A DNA stretch of 64,000 nucleotides from Blepharisma stoltei (GCA_914767885.1 CAJZBQ010000004.1:124001-188000); one strand, 5' to 3'. Counted from the stretch's first letter, positions 23,189-36,073 are shown. Notes: generated by a model not told the origin, from the sequence alone. Numbers and translations are program-made.

Positions 23189-26100
23189 TTATGATGGAAT
23201 AATTTCCATCATTAAATTTATTTTCTGTAAATACTGTTTTTCTCTCCTAAAAAACACGAAATATTGTGTAAAGTATATTATAATTGAGCTTGCAATAAAA
23301 AATGAAAACGCCGCTACAATGGTTTTAATCTGATCTTCAACTACACTTTGAGAATATTGGTCAATTTCATCAGTTAGTTCACTATAATTGACAATCAATG
23401 TGTCAATATTTCTAAGCCAATTTAATCATAGCAAAATTAATTTGTTGGAATGGATGATTACATAGCTGTCAAATCTTATACCATTTTTTTTAAAAATCGG
23501 CAAATTTAATAGAAAATAAATATCTGTAATTTTTTATAAAAAAGATCTATAGCTAAGAAGCGGCAATAACTCGCTATGAATTACGATATTTTTGATAGGA
23601 AAAAAATATTTTATAGTTCTATGAGCTAGCTAGTTAACCTTTTGGCTTGATATTTTAATTTCAAAACAAGGTAAATCTGGCACTTGATAATATCAATTGC
23701 AATTTAAATAAATAAATCATACCAATCCTTCCGCAGCATATACTCCAAAAATAAAATATTTTGATCAAAAATCATAATGGCTTTCATAAAGTTTAGACCT
23801 AATATTTTGTGATAAAATTGGCAAGTACTTTGGATCCCTTACCATTATTTTTGAGCGGCTAAATCTTAATATATCCTTTTGAAATGCTGCTTCACTGTTC
23901 ATCAAAGGATATTCACTAGGAGTTTTATTTACTGATAAAAGTCCTCAATTTCTGAACTGAGACTCAGTAGCTGATAACCCTATAGAATTTTCCAGCATTT
24001 GCTCATGGATTATTTCTTTTATTATTTCAGGTCTATAAGCTAAATAATCTGTGCACTTTTCATAAAGATAAGTTATATTAATTAACGAAAACATCGTAAC
24101 AGCTGAAAAATATATGCAAAGCCTTCATATCAATCTTCAATTATTTTTGAAATTAAACTGAGAACTAGTAAAATTTCTATCATTAATTAGCATATCACGC
24201 TGATAATGGACAGATTTAAGTCTTTTTAATAATGCCAATTTTATTTCAGGATGATAATATACTTTTTTTCTTAAATTATTTCACAAATTGCTTTCAATTT
24301 TTGCATTAGAGCACCAAAAAGGGATCATACAGCAAATGCATAAAATAAGTACACCAATCCCTAATACAAGTAAAATAAACATATCCCTTTTAAAGTCAAG
24401 CATAATTGATTTTTGGCAGTCCATTACTTCATATAAAGAATGGTTGCAATACTGAAAAGTGTCTCCAATTCCATTAACATACAAAAAAGAAGCTTCATAT
24501 GAATAGTCTTCTGAATTATTGGCTTTTCTGATCATTTCATTTCCCTATATAATTTTTACAGTCTGAATTACTTGTGAAATCATGCCTAATAAATTTACTT
24601 TTTTATTGTGCTCTCAATTATATAGCTTTATTTTTTCATTAATAAAAATTTCTTGTCCTGAGCAATAATTTCAATTTTCTAATTGAGAAGTAACATTTAG
24701 ATATATGGCTTTTAATTCAGAAATAAAAGATTCTAATCTAATTCATGACGTTGATATAGCGAGCTCAGTGCCAAAATTTTTATAATCTCCAAGCCTCCAA
24801 AGGATGCTTGAAGCTAATGATATATTTTGCAATTTTTTAGCTACTTTGCCTATTGTGATAGGAAGATCCATGTTTTTAATAAAATCTATGTTTGAATATG
24901 CGTAACATAGAACGGCAATATTTGTGCTTAAAACATTACATTACATTAGAATTTATACGTTTAACGTCCCTTACGGGGTAGACTCTCCCCCAGATCTTCT
25001 GCTTACCTTTCGCCGCATCGGGCCTACAAGTTGCTGGGCCAACCTGCTTTGTTCGCCAGGGTGCGCCTAGGGCAAATGTCACCGACTTTCAACGGCTCAT
25101 GAGTGAGCTACTTGCTTGTGGACATGGGCTGCTTTTCCGAAAATCCAAAAAATGGATTTTCTGGTCGGCTTTCGGCAAAAAGGAAAAGCACGTAGCCTGG
25201 GACGTAACGCCCAGTTTCACGCTAGAAAGTTGCCTGATTGGTCCAAAGGACTTTGCTGAGCTTCCCCTTTCCAACTTACGTGCCCTCCTTCCCCATGAGG
25301 AAAAAACCATCCTTGAAATTAGACTTGGGCTAGGCTCTGTACACAACCAGAATTGCTTGCCTAGCATTGCTGTCCATCTCTGAAATGGCAAAAACCTTAC
25401 CGGATATAATTAAAATATGAGTCGAGGCTGCATGGCCAGGAGGCCATGCCCAGACGAAGACGCCATATTTTAATTATATTTGTGCTTAAAACAGCAAAAA
25501 TCTGCATAAATATTACTGATAAAATAAAAGCAATATGCAAAATATTTATTGACTGAGAAGATTTTTTCAATAATCGAAGAAATTTATTTCTAGGTAAATT
25601 TTTGAATGGTTTGTATTTTTCTTTAGTTTCTGATCGATTGCTTTTGGCTGTTTCTGAAGATTCATTGATACTAGTTTGATTTGAAATAATTTCAGGATTA
25701 ACGCAATCTTCTTCTGAAATATGATATAGTCAGTTTTTATTTCCTTCTGAGTTTAATGATCTTATTGAGTTTAGTGATAAAGGACAGCTTATTAAGTTTG
25801 CTTTCTCTTTTTTGCATTTTTTAAGCGCCTTATTTTTATTTATTCAATCTTTGATTTCTTCATGATCATTAATTAATAATGCATGAAGTATTTTTAATCG
25901 GTTTATTTGAAAATAAGATAAAATCAAGATAGTCTGACATTCACAGTTTTTTAAATGATAAGGGATTGATAATTGCAAGTTAAAATTTTCGAGTTCGGGA
26001 AATACATTTTTAAGACTATGTCCTTTCAAATCATCCTTAAATTTTTCTGCTGCTAAAGCTCTCCTCTAATGAGCAAACATTTTTTGCTTCTTATAATTGG

Positions 26101-28913
26101 GGTTTTTTTTTTCTTCAAAATTTCAAAAATCCCTATAATCAAAAATTTAAATATTATGTATTGCAATAATTTCTTATCATGCATATGCATGTCAATTTGA
26201 ATTTGGTATGTGAAAACCAAATATGCGTTTCAAAACGCAGATTTTAGTGAGGCAAATTCATAATTTGAAATTTCATATGAAAATGGCGCATATAACGTCC
26301 ATAAGAAATTTATGCAACGCATAATATAAAGTATCATAAATTTATTTAAATTGCAACCAGCTTAAAAATTTAATACAATTAGGTATTTAATATAAAAATG
26401 TTCTACAAAAAATATAATTGTAGTAAAAAACATTATGATTCTTATGGACGATAGTTTTTCCTAATGAGTAGGATTTTTCAGTCGTTTTGCTTGCCCAAGG
26501 ATGGGAAGAGTAAAGGAAAATCTTCGGAATAATCGAAAATTTCTCCATCCTCAGAAATCAATGCGATTTGACGATTAGTTTGCTTTTTCTGAAAAATAAA
26601 TATTAAAACAAGATAATTGTCAATTGAGGTTATTATCATTTTTCCTGTGATTTCTATTAGAAAATTTGTCGGGAGTTTCAAGAAAAATCCTTCTTTTAAA
26701 TCAATTTCTGAGCTTGAGCCATAATGAATAAGCCAATTAATTTCGTCTTTTAATTTTCCGCTATAGAATGAAGGAATAAAGTCCATAATGCTGCTCCCAT
26801 CTGCAAATTTAATAATTTCATTAGCTTTTGTATTAGAAAAAAGAATTTCACCAAAATTTTCTTCTTCTCCTGATATTACAAAAATTCCATTTGCATCATT
26901 AAAGCAGCTAGGATTTCTTGAATAAGAACTTATAGCGCTTTTCTCATATGATTTTAATTTATTTTCAAGCAAATTAGATTTTTCTCAGTCAAAAAGTATA
27001 TCTTTTGCATATGAGGCATAAAGCTCTAACCCCTCCTCTGTGAGCGAATAAACCATTGGAAAAATCCCTATTTTTAATGCAAAAAGCCACCCTTTTATCA
27101 AACAAAAAATTTTTTATGAAAAAAAAATTTTGATATAGTTATTGTAATTAATCCCTAACTAATTCTGCTAAATTAAGCAGCTTGCATTTAAAAAACATAA
27201 ATTTTACAAATTAAATTTATTTTTACTTGATTTTTTTTATTATAAATTTATATATAAATTTTTATTAAAAAATTTAATCTCCCTCCATCATTAAACAGAA
27301 TTTTTTTTGGTTCACTTGAAGAGGGGGAGTAAAAAATCTTTAGAGTAAAAAAATTTTGCTGTCAATTGGCTGTATTGATTATTAATGGCTAATATCTTTT
27401 CATCAATCCAATTCAGTTTTTTTACCAATCATTTGAGATCAGGTTTGGACGCAGTTATTTCTTCTCAGAATTTTAATAAATTGAAACACAGTTTGTGATC
27501 TTTCTTTTTAATTAGATTTAATTGTTGAAAATAATCAATAAATTGAACTGATTCATCTGATGAAGAATTTTGAATATTTTTATTTGATAAATATTCTTGA
27601 AAATTTGCTTCTAAATTTAATTCTGAAATATCCATGGTCTTTGTAAGCTTAACTTTGGCTAAAGACTCATCTTTTAACGTAAATAAACAGTAGTTTGCTA
27701 TCCAGATACTTTCAAGTTTATTTCGGCAAAAGGGTTTTTCTATATAGAAAATTTCGAAGAGGTAGATTATCTGATCTTTGCTTTCAATGCTATTAGAGCA
27801 TAGGGAGTATCGAAGGGACTTTTCAAGCTGATATGCTGAGTTTATTTCGGCTAAATTAACTGGAATATTTGAATTTAAATTTTTTTCTAGCTTTAGCACA
27901 AAATGAATATTTAGCAGTACGATTAGAGGTCCTAAAATAATCGCAAATAGAATAATAAATAACGAATTATCCATTATATATCCCAGAATAAATCCAAAAG
28001 ATACTAAAGAGACCCCACAAAGCCTAAGAATTTGTGCTAGATTAAAATAAATTGAAAAATATGGTAGAAACTGCATAACTTCTACAACAATAGCTGCTGA
28101 AATAATCATCATAAAAAATTGAAAATAAATCATGTAGTTATGATCAAGACATACATAAATTACAGGAGAAAAATAAGTGAAAATTGCTAAATGCAAATCT
28201 ATTTTAGAATGCGCTTTTGCTTTTAATATTTGGCAACTTACTGAGTGCCTAATTTCACCTGAAAATTCAGTGTGGAATAAAATCATTGGAAAAGCTACTA
28301 TCATTGCAAAAATTAACACCAATTGTAAAGGAACATTTATTTCAAACTCTGAAAATCCATTGTTGTTTTTATATTCTGTAATACTTTTTTCTGATATGAT
28401 ATTATACTTTAAAAAGATGGAAAATAAAACCATAGACGGTATAAAAATCACATTAACCCAAAAATTGAAAATTTGTCTAAAAATGCCGAATATTGATTTT
28501 GGCAATCTAAATGAATAATATATCAGCAAAACTAAAACGAAAATACTGGAAAAAATAATAAAAATGCTGATTATACATAAATATAGGGATTCTTTTATCA
28601 TTCCAAACTCCGAAAATATATTGTCAAATCGTAAGTACCCCATGATTTCTCATAATGTTATATGCTCATTTCAATGCTTTATTGAAAGGTTTGGAACCCA
28701 TAGTAAACTTATAATTTGTAAAATTCAAATAATTCCTTCAGTTGCTTCTTTAACTTTTTGACGAAAAGAATAATTGTCTTCAAGACTTGAGCTATGATAA
28801 AGTAGGCGATAAAACTCAAAAAATGATTTTTTAATAGATTTTTCTTTTCGATTATTTCACAATCTTTGTCTTGAAGATGAGGATTCTTTAATTTCACCTG
28901 AAAAAGTTAACAT
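23189..28913 (-). CDS. Gene 5: PAS-like multi-pass membrane protein, intact after excision
   Basis: ATG at 28913; stop TAA at 23189-23191 after MEIIPS. Introns at 24545-24559 and 25502-25516. Insertions at 23479-23721, 24936-25493 (retroposon), 26054-26510 and 27027-27329. The spliced, excised length is 4134 nt, a multiple of three (1377 aa). The long uninterrupted N-terminal half (27465-28643) shows the membrane domain and the helical region with KDESLAKVKLTKT, FQEYL and YFQQLNLIKKKDHKLC blocks conserved in all copies. The PAS-like domain (about 26560-26970) reads GIFVISGEEENFGEILFSN. A retroposon duplication overlaps the start codon. Confidence 0.85.
23479..23721. other. 243-bp TA-bounded AT-rich IES in gene 5
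   Basis: TATACCATTTTTTTT at the left, AATCATA at the right. Removal gives Ala-Glu-Gly-Leu-Val-Arg-Phe-Asp-Ser-Tyr in frame. No clear inverted ends. Confidence 0.75.
24918..25493 (+). mobile_element. Retroposon-like element (family S1) in gene 5
   Basis: Flanked by an 18-bp perfect direct repeat ATATTTGTGCTTAAAACA at 24918-24935 and 25476-25493. The element is GC-rich and ends in a hairpin (GGCTGCATGGCC...GGCCATGCC) followed by CCATATTTTAATTAT. It shares its right half with 60567-61066: TTTCGGCAAAA, GGACTTTGCTG.GCTTCCCCTTT and CCGGATATAATTAAAAT blocks. The 558-bp unit is a multiple of three but carries stops. Removal restores the exon edge next to the 15-nt intron at 25502. Open frames on both strands inside look like chance. 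The TSD length suggests target-primed reverse transcription. Confidence 0.75.
26054..26510. mobile_element. TA-MITE in gene 5 with a nested hairpin MITE (457 bp)
   Basis: TA-bounded. The degenerate right end is GGGAAGAG-TA and the left carries CTCTCCTCTAATGAGCAAAC. Excision gives Asp-Phe-Pro-Leu-Ala-Ala-Glu-Lys-Phe-Lys in frame. A 174-bp hairpin element (26152-26325) is inserted in it, which accounts for the extra length. Confidence 0.8.
26152..26325. mobile_element. Hairpin MITE copy 2
   Basis: Almost identical to 3194-3369, with only a few substitutions and a one-base indel visible, including the ends TATTATGTATTGC and GCAACGCATAATA. Its host here (a TA-MITE) is unrelated to the other host, so the repeat is independently mobile and recently active relative to its surroundings. 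Confidence 0.8.
27027..27329. mobile_element. TA-MITE in gene 5 (303 bp)
   Basis: TA-ACCCCTCCTCTGTGAGCGAA at the left to GAAGAGGGGGAGT-A at the right. Excision restores Ser-Lys-Asp-Phe-Leu-Glu-Leu-Tyr-Ala-Ser. Confidence 0.85.
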
Positions 28914-29638
28914 TTATGGATCCTAGACCTTTTCATTAGGCTAGCCCTATTATCCGAGCTTAGTGAGAGAAGTCAAAGATTCTTGAAAGTTTCGGCTTTA
29001 AGGAAGAGGTCTGTGCTGAGTCTGGCATGGACTAGAGAAGTCTGGGAAGGCTTAATAACTTTAACGGTTAGACGGTCAGGCCGATCCACCTACCGTTGTT
29101 CGGAGCTGTTATTGAAGCTGAATCTCAAATTTATTATTATTAAACCTATCTATCGCTGCGTGTGCAGCATTTCTCTCTTTTTCTCTCTTGTTCTAATTTA
29201 AAAATCTTGAAATAAATAAAACCTCTGAAAATTCTGAAAAATTCTGAAAAATTGAAAAAAAAAATTCAATAAACAAAAATACTCACACAAAATTAAGCTG
29301 CAAATCTCTAATTGGTCTTTTTCATTCAAATTTCAACTGAACCACCGATTCGCGCATCCGAAATCAGCCAGTCGAAAACTTGACTTATCACACTCACGTT
29401 TTATGCAGCAAAAACTCATGCATCAGCATCACAGTCACAATTGTAATCCTCCACACAACTCGGCATCTCTCAACGCGTTTCCCTGAAGCACCCGCACTTG
29501 TCTTCTTGCTCTCTTATTTGGCGCGAAGCGCCTAAAAATGGTAAAAAAATTATTTTTTGAATCTCAAATTTAAAGAGGACTTAAGACACTGTAGTGCTAG
29601 AGAAATTCAATAGATATAAACATAAACATTTATGGATC
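28909..29638 (+). mobile_element. Retroposon-like element (family S2) at the gene 5 start codon
   Basis: Flanked by a perfect 14-bp repeat AACATTTATGGATC at 28909-28922 and 29625-29638. The left copy contains the gene 5 start codon (28911-28913). The right end is a hairpin around CACTGTAGTGCT followed by an AGATATAAACATAA tail. A second, inverted copy lies at 57651-57940. Another element (29134-29557) is nested inside. If kept in the somatic genome it would separate gene 5 from its promoter. Confidence 0.75.
29119..29572 (+). mobile_element. Retroposon-like element nested in S2
   Basis: Flanked by a 15-bp repeat TGAATCTCAAATTTA at 29119-29133 and 29558-29572. Near the right end is a hairpin GGCGCGAAGCGCC followed by an A/T tail, the same general plan (3' hairpin plus short tail) as S1 and S2. 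Removing it makes the S2 element collinear with its copy at 57651. Confidence 0.7.
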
Positions 29639-29699
29639 AAAAAAAACTATAATTAAAATTTTCATAAAAATATTATTGAGTATATTAAAATCTGCATCC

Positions 29700-29970
29700 T
29701 AATTCGGGGCAACGAAATATTTATTTAGGGTTAATTTTGTTTTAAAAATTATTTATAGCAAAGATGGAAGCAAACATTAATTTTAATTTATTAAATTTAT
29801 GTTAAAAAATGCAAGCTTCTTAAAATTCAACAAAATTAGCGAGAGACTTCATTATAACTATTATAATTATAAATCAAAATATTTTTTTCATAAAATGTTT
29901 TTGTTTTCTCACAGAGGGTATTTTTACCCAAAAAAGATTTTTCAATTGTTTTGCTCTTCCAAGGAGGAAG
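29700..29970. mobile_element. Decayed TA-MITE, intergenic
   Basis: The right end GGAGGAAG-TA, the CTCACAGAGGGTATTTTTACCC block and the AT-rich core match the family. The left end is eroded (AATTCGGGGC). Confidence 0.6.
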
Positions 29971-29972
29971 TA

Positions 29973-30519
29973 AGAATTTTAAAAACAATTTATAGAGTCT
30001 GAACCATTCCTAAGGCGAAAGTAATGGTAAAAATTAAAAAATTGGTTAAATTAAGATATTATGCATATTAGTAATTTAAATTGCTTTTGAAGTTGTAAAT
30101 TCTCGTCTTATTCATATTTAATTACTTTGAGCATACTCCAGGAATATTTTTGAAATAATGGAATTAATTAAAATTATTCTGCATAATTTTTATCATTTGC
30201 ATACTTTCTTTTTCTCTATTGAAAACCATCAGATAGAGTAAAAATAGCATTGCCACTGACTTTATACTAAATTTTTATTTTAAAAAAATTACTTAAATTG
30301 GAACATGATTTTTTGTACCAATTAAAGGAGGCTAAGATTAAAATCATCTCAAACGAAAAATCACCGCTGGATAAACTCATCCATGAAATTGCTATTTATA
30401 AATAAAAGCTATAAATTTAGAATTGTATTTTAATCATATGAAAGTTTAATTCCTTTTTAAATTCTTATTTGCCTCTATCTAATAAAATTGATTGGTTTGG
30501 CTTCTATCCGAGTCTCGGT
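29973..30519. other. Intergenic, AT-rich
   Basis: No gene, repeat or IES signature recognised, apart from a short inverted pair AATTGGAACATG...GTACCAATT near 30300. Confidence 0.3.
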
Positions 30520-30900
30520 TATTCAAATTTCCTTTCTTTTAAGCTCTGATTAATTTTATCATCATTTATTGGCTTTCCAAGCTGAAATCTAAAAAGCAGC
30601 TCAACATCAGCACTTTCTTCAGCAAATAGCATTGAGGGATAGTATTTAGCCTAAAATATAGACCTGTGACTTGGACCTATAGATTCATAGTATGCAAAAG
30701 ATCCTTAAAAATAGAAATAAGATGTAAAAATCCCAAGTTTCCTATTATAGTTAATGGAATTTTGGACATCAGCTTGAATAGCAGAACTAAAAATATTGTC
30801 AGATTTAATTGGACTTGAATAAAAACACTCATAATTCAACAATCACCACAGCGCAATTTCCATAATACAGAGTCTTTATTTTTATAAAGCCATCCTATAT
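30520..30900 (-). pseudogene. Broken fragment of an unrelated protein gene
   Basis: On the minus strand, a frame with coding character runs from about 30830 to a TAA at 30520-30522. It includes SNDIF-like then KLGIFTSYFYF, AYYESIGPSHRS, and FAEESADVELLFRFQLGKPI near the end. It is interrupted by in-frame TAA (after FYF) and TAG (after SIF), each one C-to-T change away from a Gln codon. Upstream (about 30830-30910) coding-like sequence continues in another frame (WKLRCGDC). It does not resemble the PAS family and I do not recognise it. Most likely a pseudogene; less likely a short-intron gene I cannot parse. Confidence 0.4.
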
Positions 30901-31193
30901 TTATAGAAATTTTTACTTGAAAAAAACCCATCGTAACTGAAATTAGGGCTAAAGAAAGGAATTCAGAAAACAGATAAAAACTTCATTTATATTCTATTAA
31001 CACACAAAAGTAAAAATTTAAATACTCATATACTTGCAAAATATCAAGAAGGGGAAAAAAGAATTAATATAACTATAAGTATAAACAATAAGCTGAGCTT
31101 TTATTAAAAAATTGGCATTCCTATAATAATTTAAAAATATTGCAAGATTATCATTAATTTTTAGACTAAAAATTATTATAGCCTTTGTGCAAA

Positions 31194-34100
31194 CTACGGA
31201 ATGATCTTCATAATTGAATTGATTTTTTGTAGATATTGCTTTTCTTTTCTGAAAAACACATAGTAAAATGAAAAATAAATAGTTACAGATGTAATTATAA
31301 AAAGTATAAATGCTCACACAATAATTGCAACTTGTGCGTCAATCACTTTTTGAGAGTCACTATCCATTTCATTTGCAAGCTCATCATAGCTTGTATTAAG
31401 ATAAACAATACCAAATATCCAATTAACCCAAAAATCAGTTATTATATTTGAAAATGCAACCAAATAGCCATCCTGCAATAATACTTCTTCAGCAGAGTAT
31501 GAGCCAAAAGTTAAATAATTCGTGTAAACCTGATAATTATTTTCATACAATTTTTTTTTAAAATCATCTGACAAAATAGGTGAGTATTTTGGATTTCTTA
31601 ATAATTTTTTGGAATCTTCAAGATCTGATAAGGTTTCTTGAAATTCAATTATAGGATCTACAAAAGGATATGACTGGAGGTATTTGTTTAATGGCGGAAA
31701 TCCTCAATTATGGAATAAAAGCTCTGATGATCATATAGCAAAAGTATTTTGCAATATTTTTGTGCGGATAAGCTCTTTCATCATTTCAGGTCTATATGAC
31801 AAATAATTTGTGCATTTTTCATAAAGATAAGTAATATTTACAATAGAAAATGCTGTTACTATGATAAAATAAATGCAAATTCTTCAGATATACTTTCAGG
31901 AATTTCTGAAATTAAATCGTTTTTTTGAATGATTTCGATTAGAAATGAAAATTTCAGACTGAGAATGAACAAATCGGAGCCTTTCTAAGAGCCCATTCCT
32001 TAGCTCTGCATGATTATCATAAACTTTTCTTCTTAAATTACCCCAAAAATCATTTTCGATTTGTATAGTAGATCAGCAAAATGGTATCATAATGCACACA
32101 CATAAAGCGAGAACGCCGATTCCTAATATGAGCAGAAAAAACATGTCGTATTTAAAACCAGAGTTTATTGATTTTTGGCACTCCATTATTTCATATAGCG
32201 AAGTATTACAGTATTCAAATCCTATTCCATAGCCATTTATTACTATAAAGTTTAATTCAGTTTTATAGTCTTCTGAGTTATTATATTTTCTTGCCATATC
32301 ATATCCCTACATAAAAATTACATATTGAACAGATTTTGAAAGCATATCTAATAAATTCATTTTTTTTATTTTTCCTGAATCCCACAAATCAATGCTTTCA
32401 TCAGTCAAAATGCTTCGACTTGAACAATAATTCCATTTCGGCAAATTAGAAGTAATATAGAGTAAAGAAGCTTTTAAGCTATCCACTGAAGAAGGGAACC
32501 CAGACCATGTTAAAAATAAGGGAAAAGCAGTTTCCAAACTCCCATAATTAGAAAGCGCCCAAATTATTTGTGCACCGTATGCTACTTTTTGCAGCTTTGC
32601 CTCTGCTTCTGCTAGGGCGATAGGAAGCTCCATATTTCTTATAAGCTCAATACTGGAGGACGCATAAAATAAAACCGCAATATTCGTGCTCAGCACAGCA
32701 ATAATCTATTTAAAAAATACTGATAAAATAAAAGCAATATGTAAAATATTAATTGATCTTGAAGAGGTTGACAGCATTTGGAAATATTTTTTTTGTCGAG
32801 AATGCTCAGAAATTTGTGATTTTTCTTCTGAAAGTTTGTCTGAAAAACGATTTTCTGCTAATTCAGGGATGCCATTATTAAAGCTAGGCTGGTTCAAATT
32901 CATTTCAGAGTTAATTATTTGGTCATAGGAATTTTGATAATATCCTTGAAATTCTTGATTTTTAGGGCTTAATAGGTTTGAGTCGTAATTTGCAGCTTGT
33001 CTTTCATCTTTTTCATCAAAAAAATGATTTGGATGGTTTTTATGCTTCCAAATTTCGAGTTCTGTTTCATCATTAATAAGAAATACGTAATATATTTGGG
33101 CATTGTAGACTTTTATATAGTTTTTTATTAGAATTGTTTCTTTTTCAAAATTAGGCAAATGATAAGGGATAAAGAATTTTACATCATTAATCCCTACTCC
33201 AGGAAATAAATTTTTAATATTGCAGCCTTGCAAGTTATCGTTAAATTTTCTGGCAAATTTTGGAAAATTTTCTGAGTAGCATAAGATTTCTCCATTTTCA
33301 CTTGTTAATGCAGCTTCCCGTCTAGCGTTTCTTCGCTGAAAATTTAATATAATAACAGCACAATTATCAATTGAAGTTAATGTAGCTTTTCCTATACACT
33401 CTATTAAATGCATGCCTGGAATATTTAAAAAAAATCCTTTACTTAAGTCTATTTCTGAGCTAGAGCTAAAATGAATTGCCCACTTTACTTCTTCTTTTAT
33501 TTTTTCAGAATAATAAGCATGAATAAAATTCATTATATTACTGCCTTCAATGTTTATTATTGAAGATTTCATAATTTCTGCTGCTTTTAGATTTGAAAAT
33601 ATAATTTTACCAAAATTGTTTTCATCTCCAGAAATTACTAAAATTCCATTAGAATATCTAAAATAGCTGAACTTTTTAGAATCAAAATTTATGGCACTTA
33701 GTCCTCTAAGCTTATTTTCTAGTAAATTTGATTTTTCAAAGTCATAAAGAACATCTTTTGCATATGAAGCATGGAGCGCTAAGATTTCTTTTGAGTCTAA
33801 AAATTTTGTGGTTAATTCACTGTACTGATTATTAAGAAGTAAAATCCTTTTATAAAGTCAGTTCAATTTTATTGTCAATCCTTTTAAATCAGGCTTAAGA
33901 GAAATTAATTCTTCTCAAAAATTCAATAAATTGACACATAATTTTTCATCCTTCTTTTTTATTATGTTTAAATGATAAAAATAGCTTATAAATTGTGTCT
34001 TTTCATTAAATAAAGAATTTTGAATATTTTTATTACATAAAAATTCCTGAAATTCAGCTTCTAAATTTCATTTAGAAATACTTTGCGATTTGCTTAGTTT

Positions 34101-35742
34101 TAATTTTGCTAATGATTTGTCTTTTACTCCCCCCCCTCCGTGAGTGAATAAAAAAATTTTGTTCACTCACGGAGGGGGGGTTAATTTTTTTTTTTAAAAA
34201 AATTTTATATATAAATTTTATTAAAAATTATTTTTCGAAATTTAAAAAAATCCTAATTCGCGAAAATTTGAAAGCAGATATTAATTTAATTTATAAAATT
34301 TATAAAAAAAAAGCAATTTGTTTAAAATTAAACAGAATTAGCTCTAGATTTCATTATAGTAATTATCACTTATATATCAAAAATTTTTTTCCATAAAAAA
34401 TTTTTTCAATTAAAAAAATTTCTGTACACTCACGAAGGGTGGGCTTTTGGGCAAAAAATAGCGATTTTTTCTAATGGTTTTGTTCACTCACGGAGGGGGG
34501 AGTTAGTGTAAATAAACAATAATTTGTAGCTCAGGCAACTTGAAGCTTGTCTCCATGGAAAAAGTGTTCTGTAAAGAAGGTTTCAAATAGATAAATAATA
34601 TGATCTTTATGCTCTATGTCGTTGCCACACAAAAAATTTCTCAAAGATTTTTCTAGCTGATACTGAGAATTTATTCCTGCCAAGCCTGCTGGAGGATTGC
34701 TTGAGGTGCTATTTAATTTGAGTTTCCGAGTGTATTGAATCACAAATAAAGCTGATAATGGGCCTAAAACAATTGCTGATAAAATCGTAAATAGGGCATT
34801 ATCCATTATTATACCCAAAATAAATCCAAATGATATTACAATAATAATAAAAAGCTGGAGAATCAGTATAAAATTGCAATAAAATGAAAAATATGGTAAA
34901 AGCTTCATAATTTCAAAAATTATAATTATTGAAAAAGCCATCATAGCAATTTGAAAATAAATCATATAATCATCATCAAACAATATATAAAATATTGACG
35001 AAAAATATGTGAAAAACGCTATATGAGCATCAATTTTTGAATGTGCTTTTGATTTTACTATTTTACTGCTCACAGAATGTCTTATTTCGCCTGAAAATTC
35101 AGCATGAAAAATAATTAAAGGAAAATTTATAATTATTGAAAGTATGATCAAAAGTTTTAAAATAAAGGTAATCTTAAAATCTGATGTATCGCTGCTATTT
35201 TCGTACTCAGTAGCATTATAGTCTGACAGAAAGTTGTATTTCAGAAAAATGGTAAATAAAACCACTGAAGGGATAAAAAATATTGCTATTCATATATTTA
35301 AAAATCATTTAAGTGCAATAAATAATATTTTTGGCAAACTCACAGATCGATGATAGTCAGCAATTGTACACACAAGAATAGTTAATGAAATCATTAAAGT
35401 AATTGAAATCGCTAGATATAAGTATTCATAAAAATTTCCGAATGCTGAGCAAATATTGTCAAGCCTTATGTATCCAACAATTTTTCATAATGTCATATAG
35501 TCTTTTCAATCTGTAATTGGGAGATTTGGGGTTCACATTAGGCTTGCCATTTGAAGACTCCAAATTATGCTATGAATTGCCCTTTCAACTTTTTGCCAAT
35601 TGTCAGATCTTTCTTCCATAGCCTTATTGTGATAAATTTGGCTATATACCTCAAATATTGAAGCTTTTATACTCCTCCTTTCTTTTTTAGCTCAAAAGCC
35701 TTTATTTGAAGACTCCATAAATTCACCTTCATATGTAAGCAT
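31194..35742 (-). CDS. Gene 6: PAS-like multi-pass membrane protein, one MITE insertion
   Basis: ATG at 35742; TAG stop at 31194-31196 after MKIIP. Introns at 32307-32321 and 32706-32720 (both 15 nt). Only one insertion, the MITE at 34125-34503; without it and the introns the length is 4140 nt, a multiple of three (1379 aa). The PAS-like domain is seen around 33420-33690 (GILVISGDENNFGKIIFSN). The linker is Asn/Ser/Glu-rich (about 32830-33080). The helical region reads through continuously with TGA as Trp in KLCVNLLNF-Trp-EELIS. This is the least interrupted member together with gene 1. Confidence 0.88.
34125..34503. mobile_element. TA-MITE in gene 6, near-consensus copy (379 bp)
   Basis: One of the best-preserved copies. 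Left: C-run, CTCCGTGAGTGAATAAAA, then the facing motif TTTTGTTCACTCACGGAGGG and TTAA. Right: TGTACACTCACGAAGGGTGGG, GGGCAAAAAATAGCG, then TTTTGTTCACTCACGGAGGG and GGGAGT-TA. Excision gives Phe-Thr-Leu-Lys-Asp-Lys-Ser-Leu-Ala in frame. Confidence 0.9.
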
Positions 35743-36073
35743 TAGTGCAATATAAAATATTATATTTATGAAATTATGGGCTTAATACTTTAGTTGGTTT
35801 ACTACGCCATTTAATTTATATCCAGCTAAAAGGGTAATTAGGTTTTAATTTCAAATTACCAAAAAAATACAATTTTAAAAATTTATCTATATAATCTATC
35901 ACTTTTCACCTATCACGCCTATAGCAAAATTAGGCTATAATAGATTATTTCAGCTCTATAGCTCTAATACCAATTATTGTTTTCAACCCTCAATTCCCTA
36001 ATTATTTTTTCTTTCAGGATAGTAAAAATTATCATAATTATTTTATTTTTATTATACTCTAAAACTAAAAGTC

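Noticed and set aside
25089-25391. 94-100 codon open frames on both strands
   Set aside because: Within the S1 retroposon in gene 5; mirrored frames, no recognisable protein, and the other S1 copies do not keep them open.
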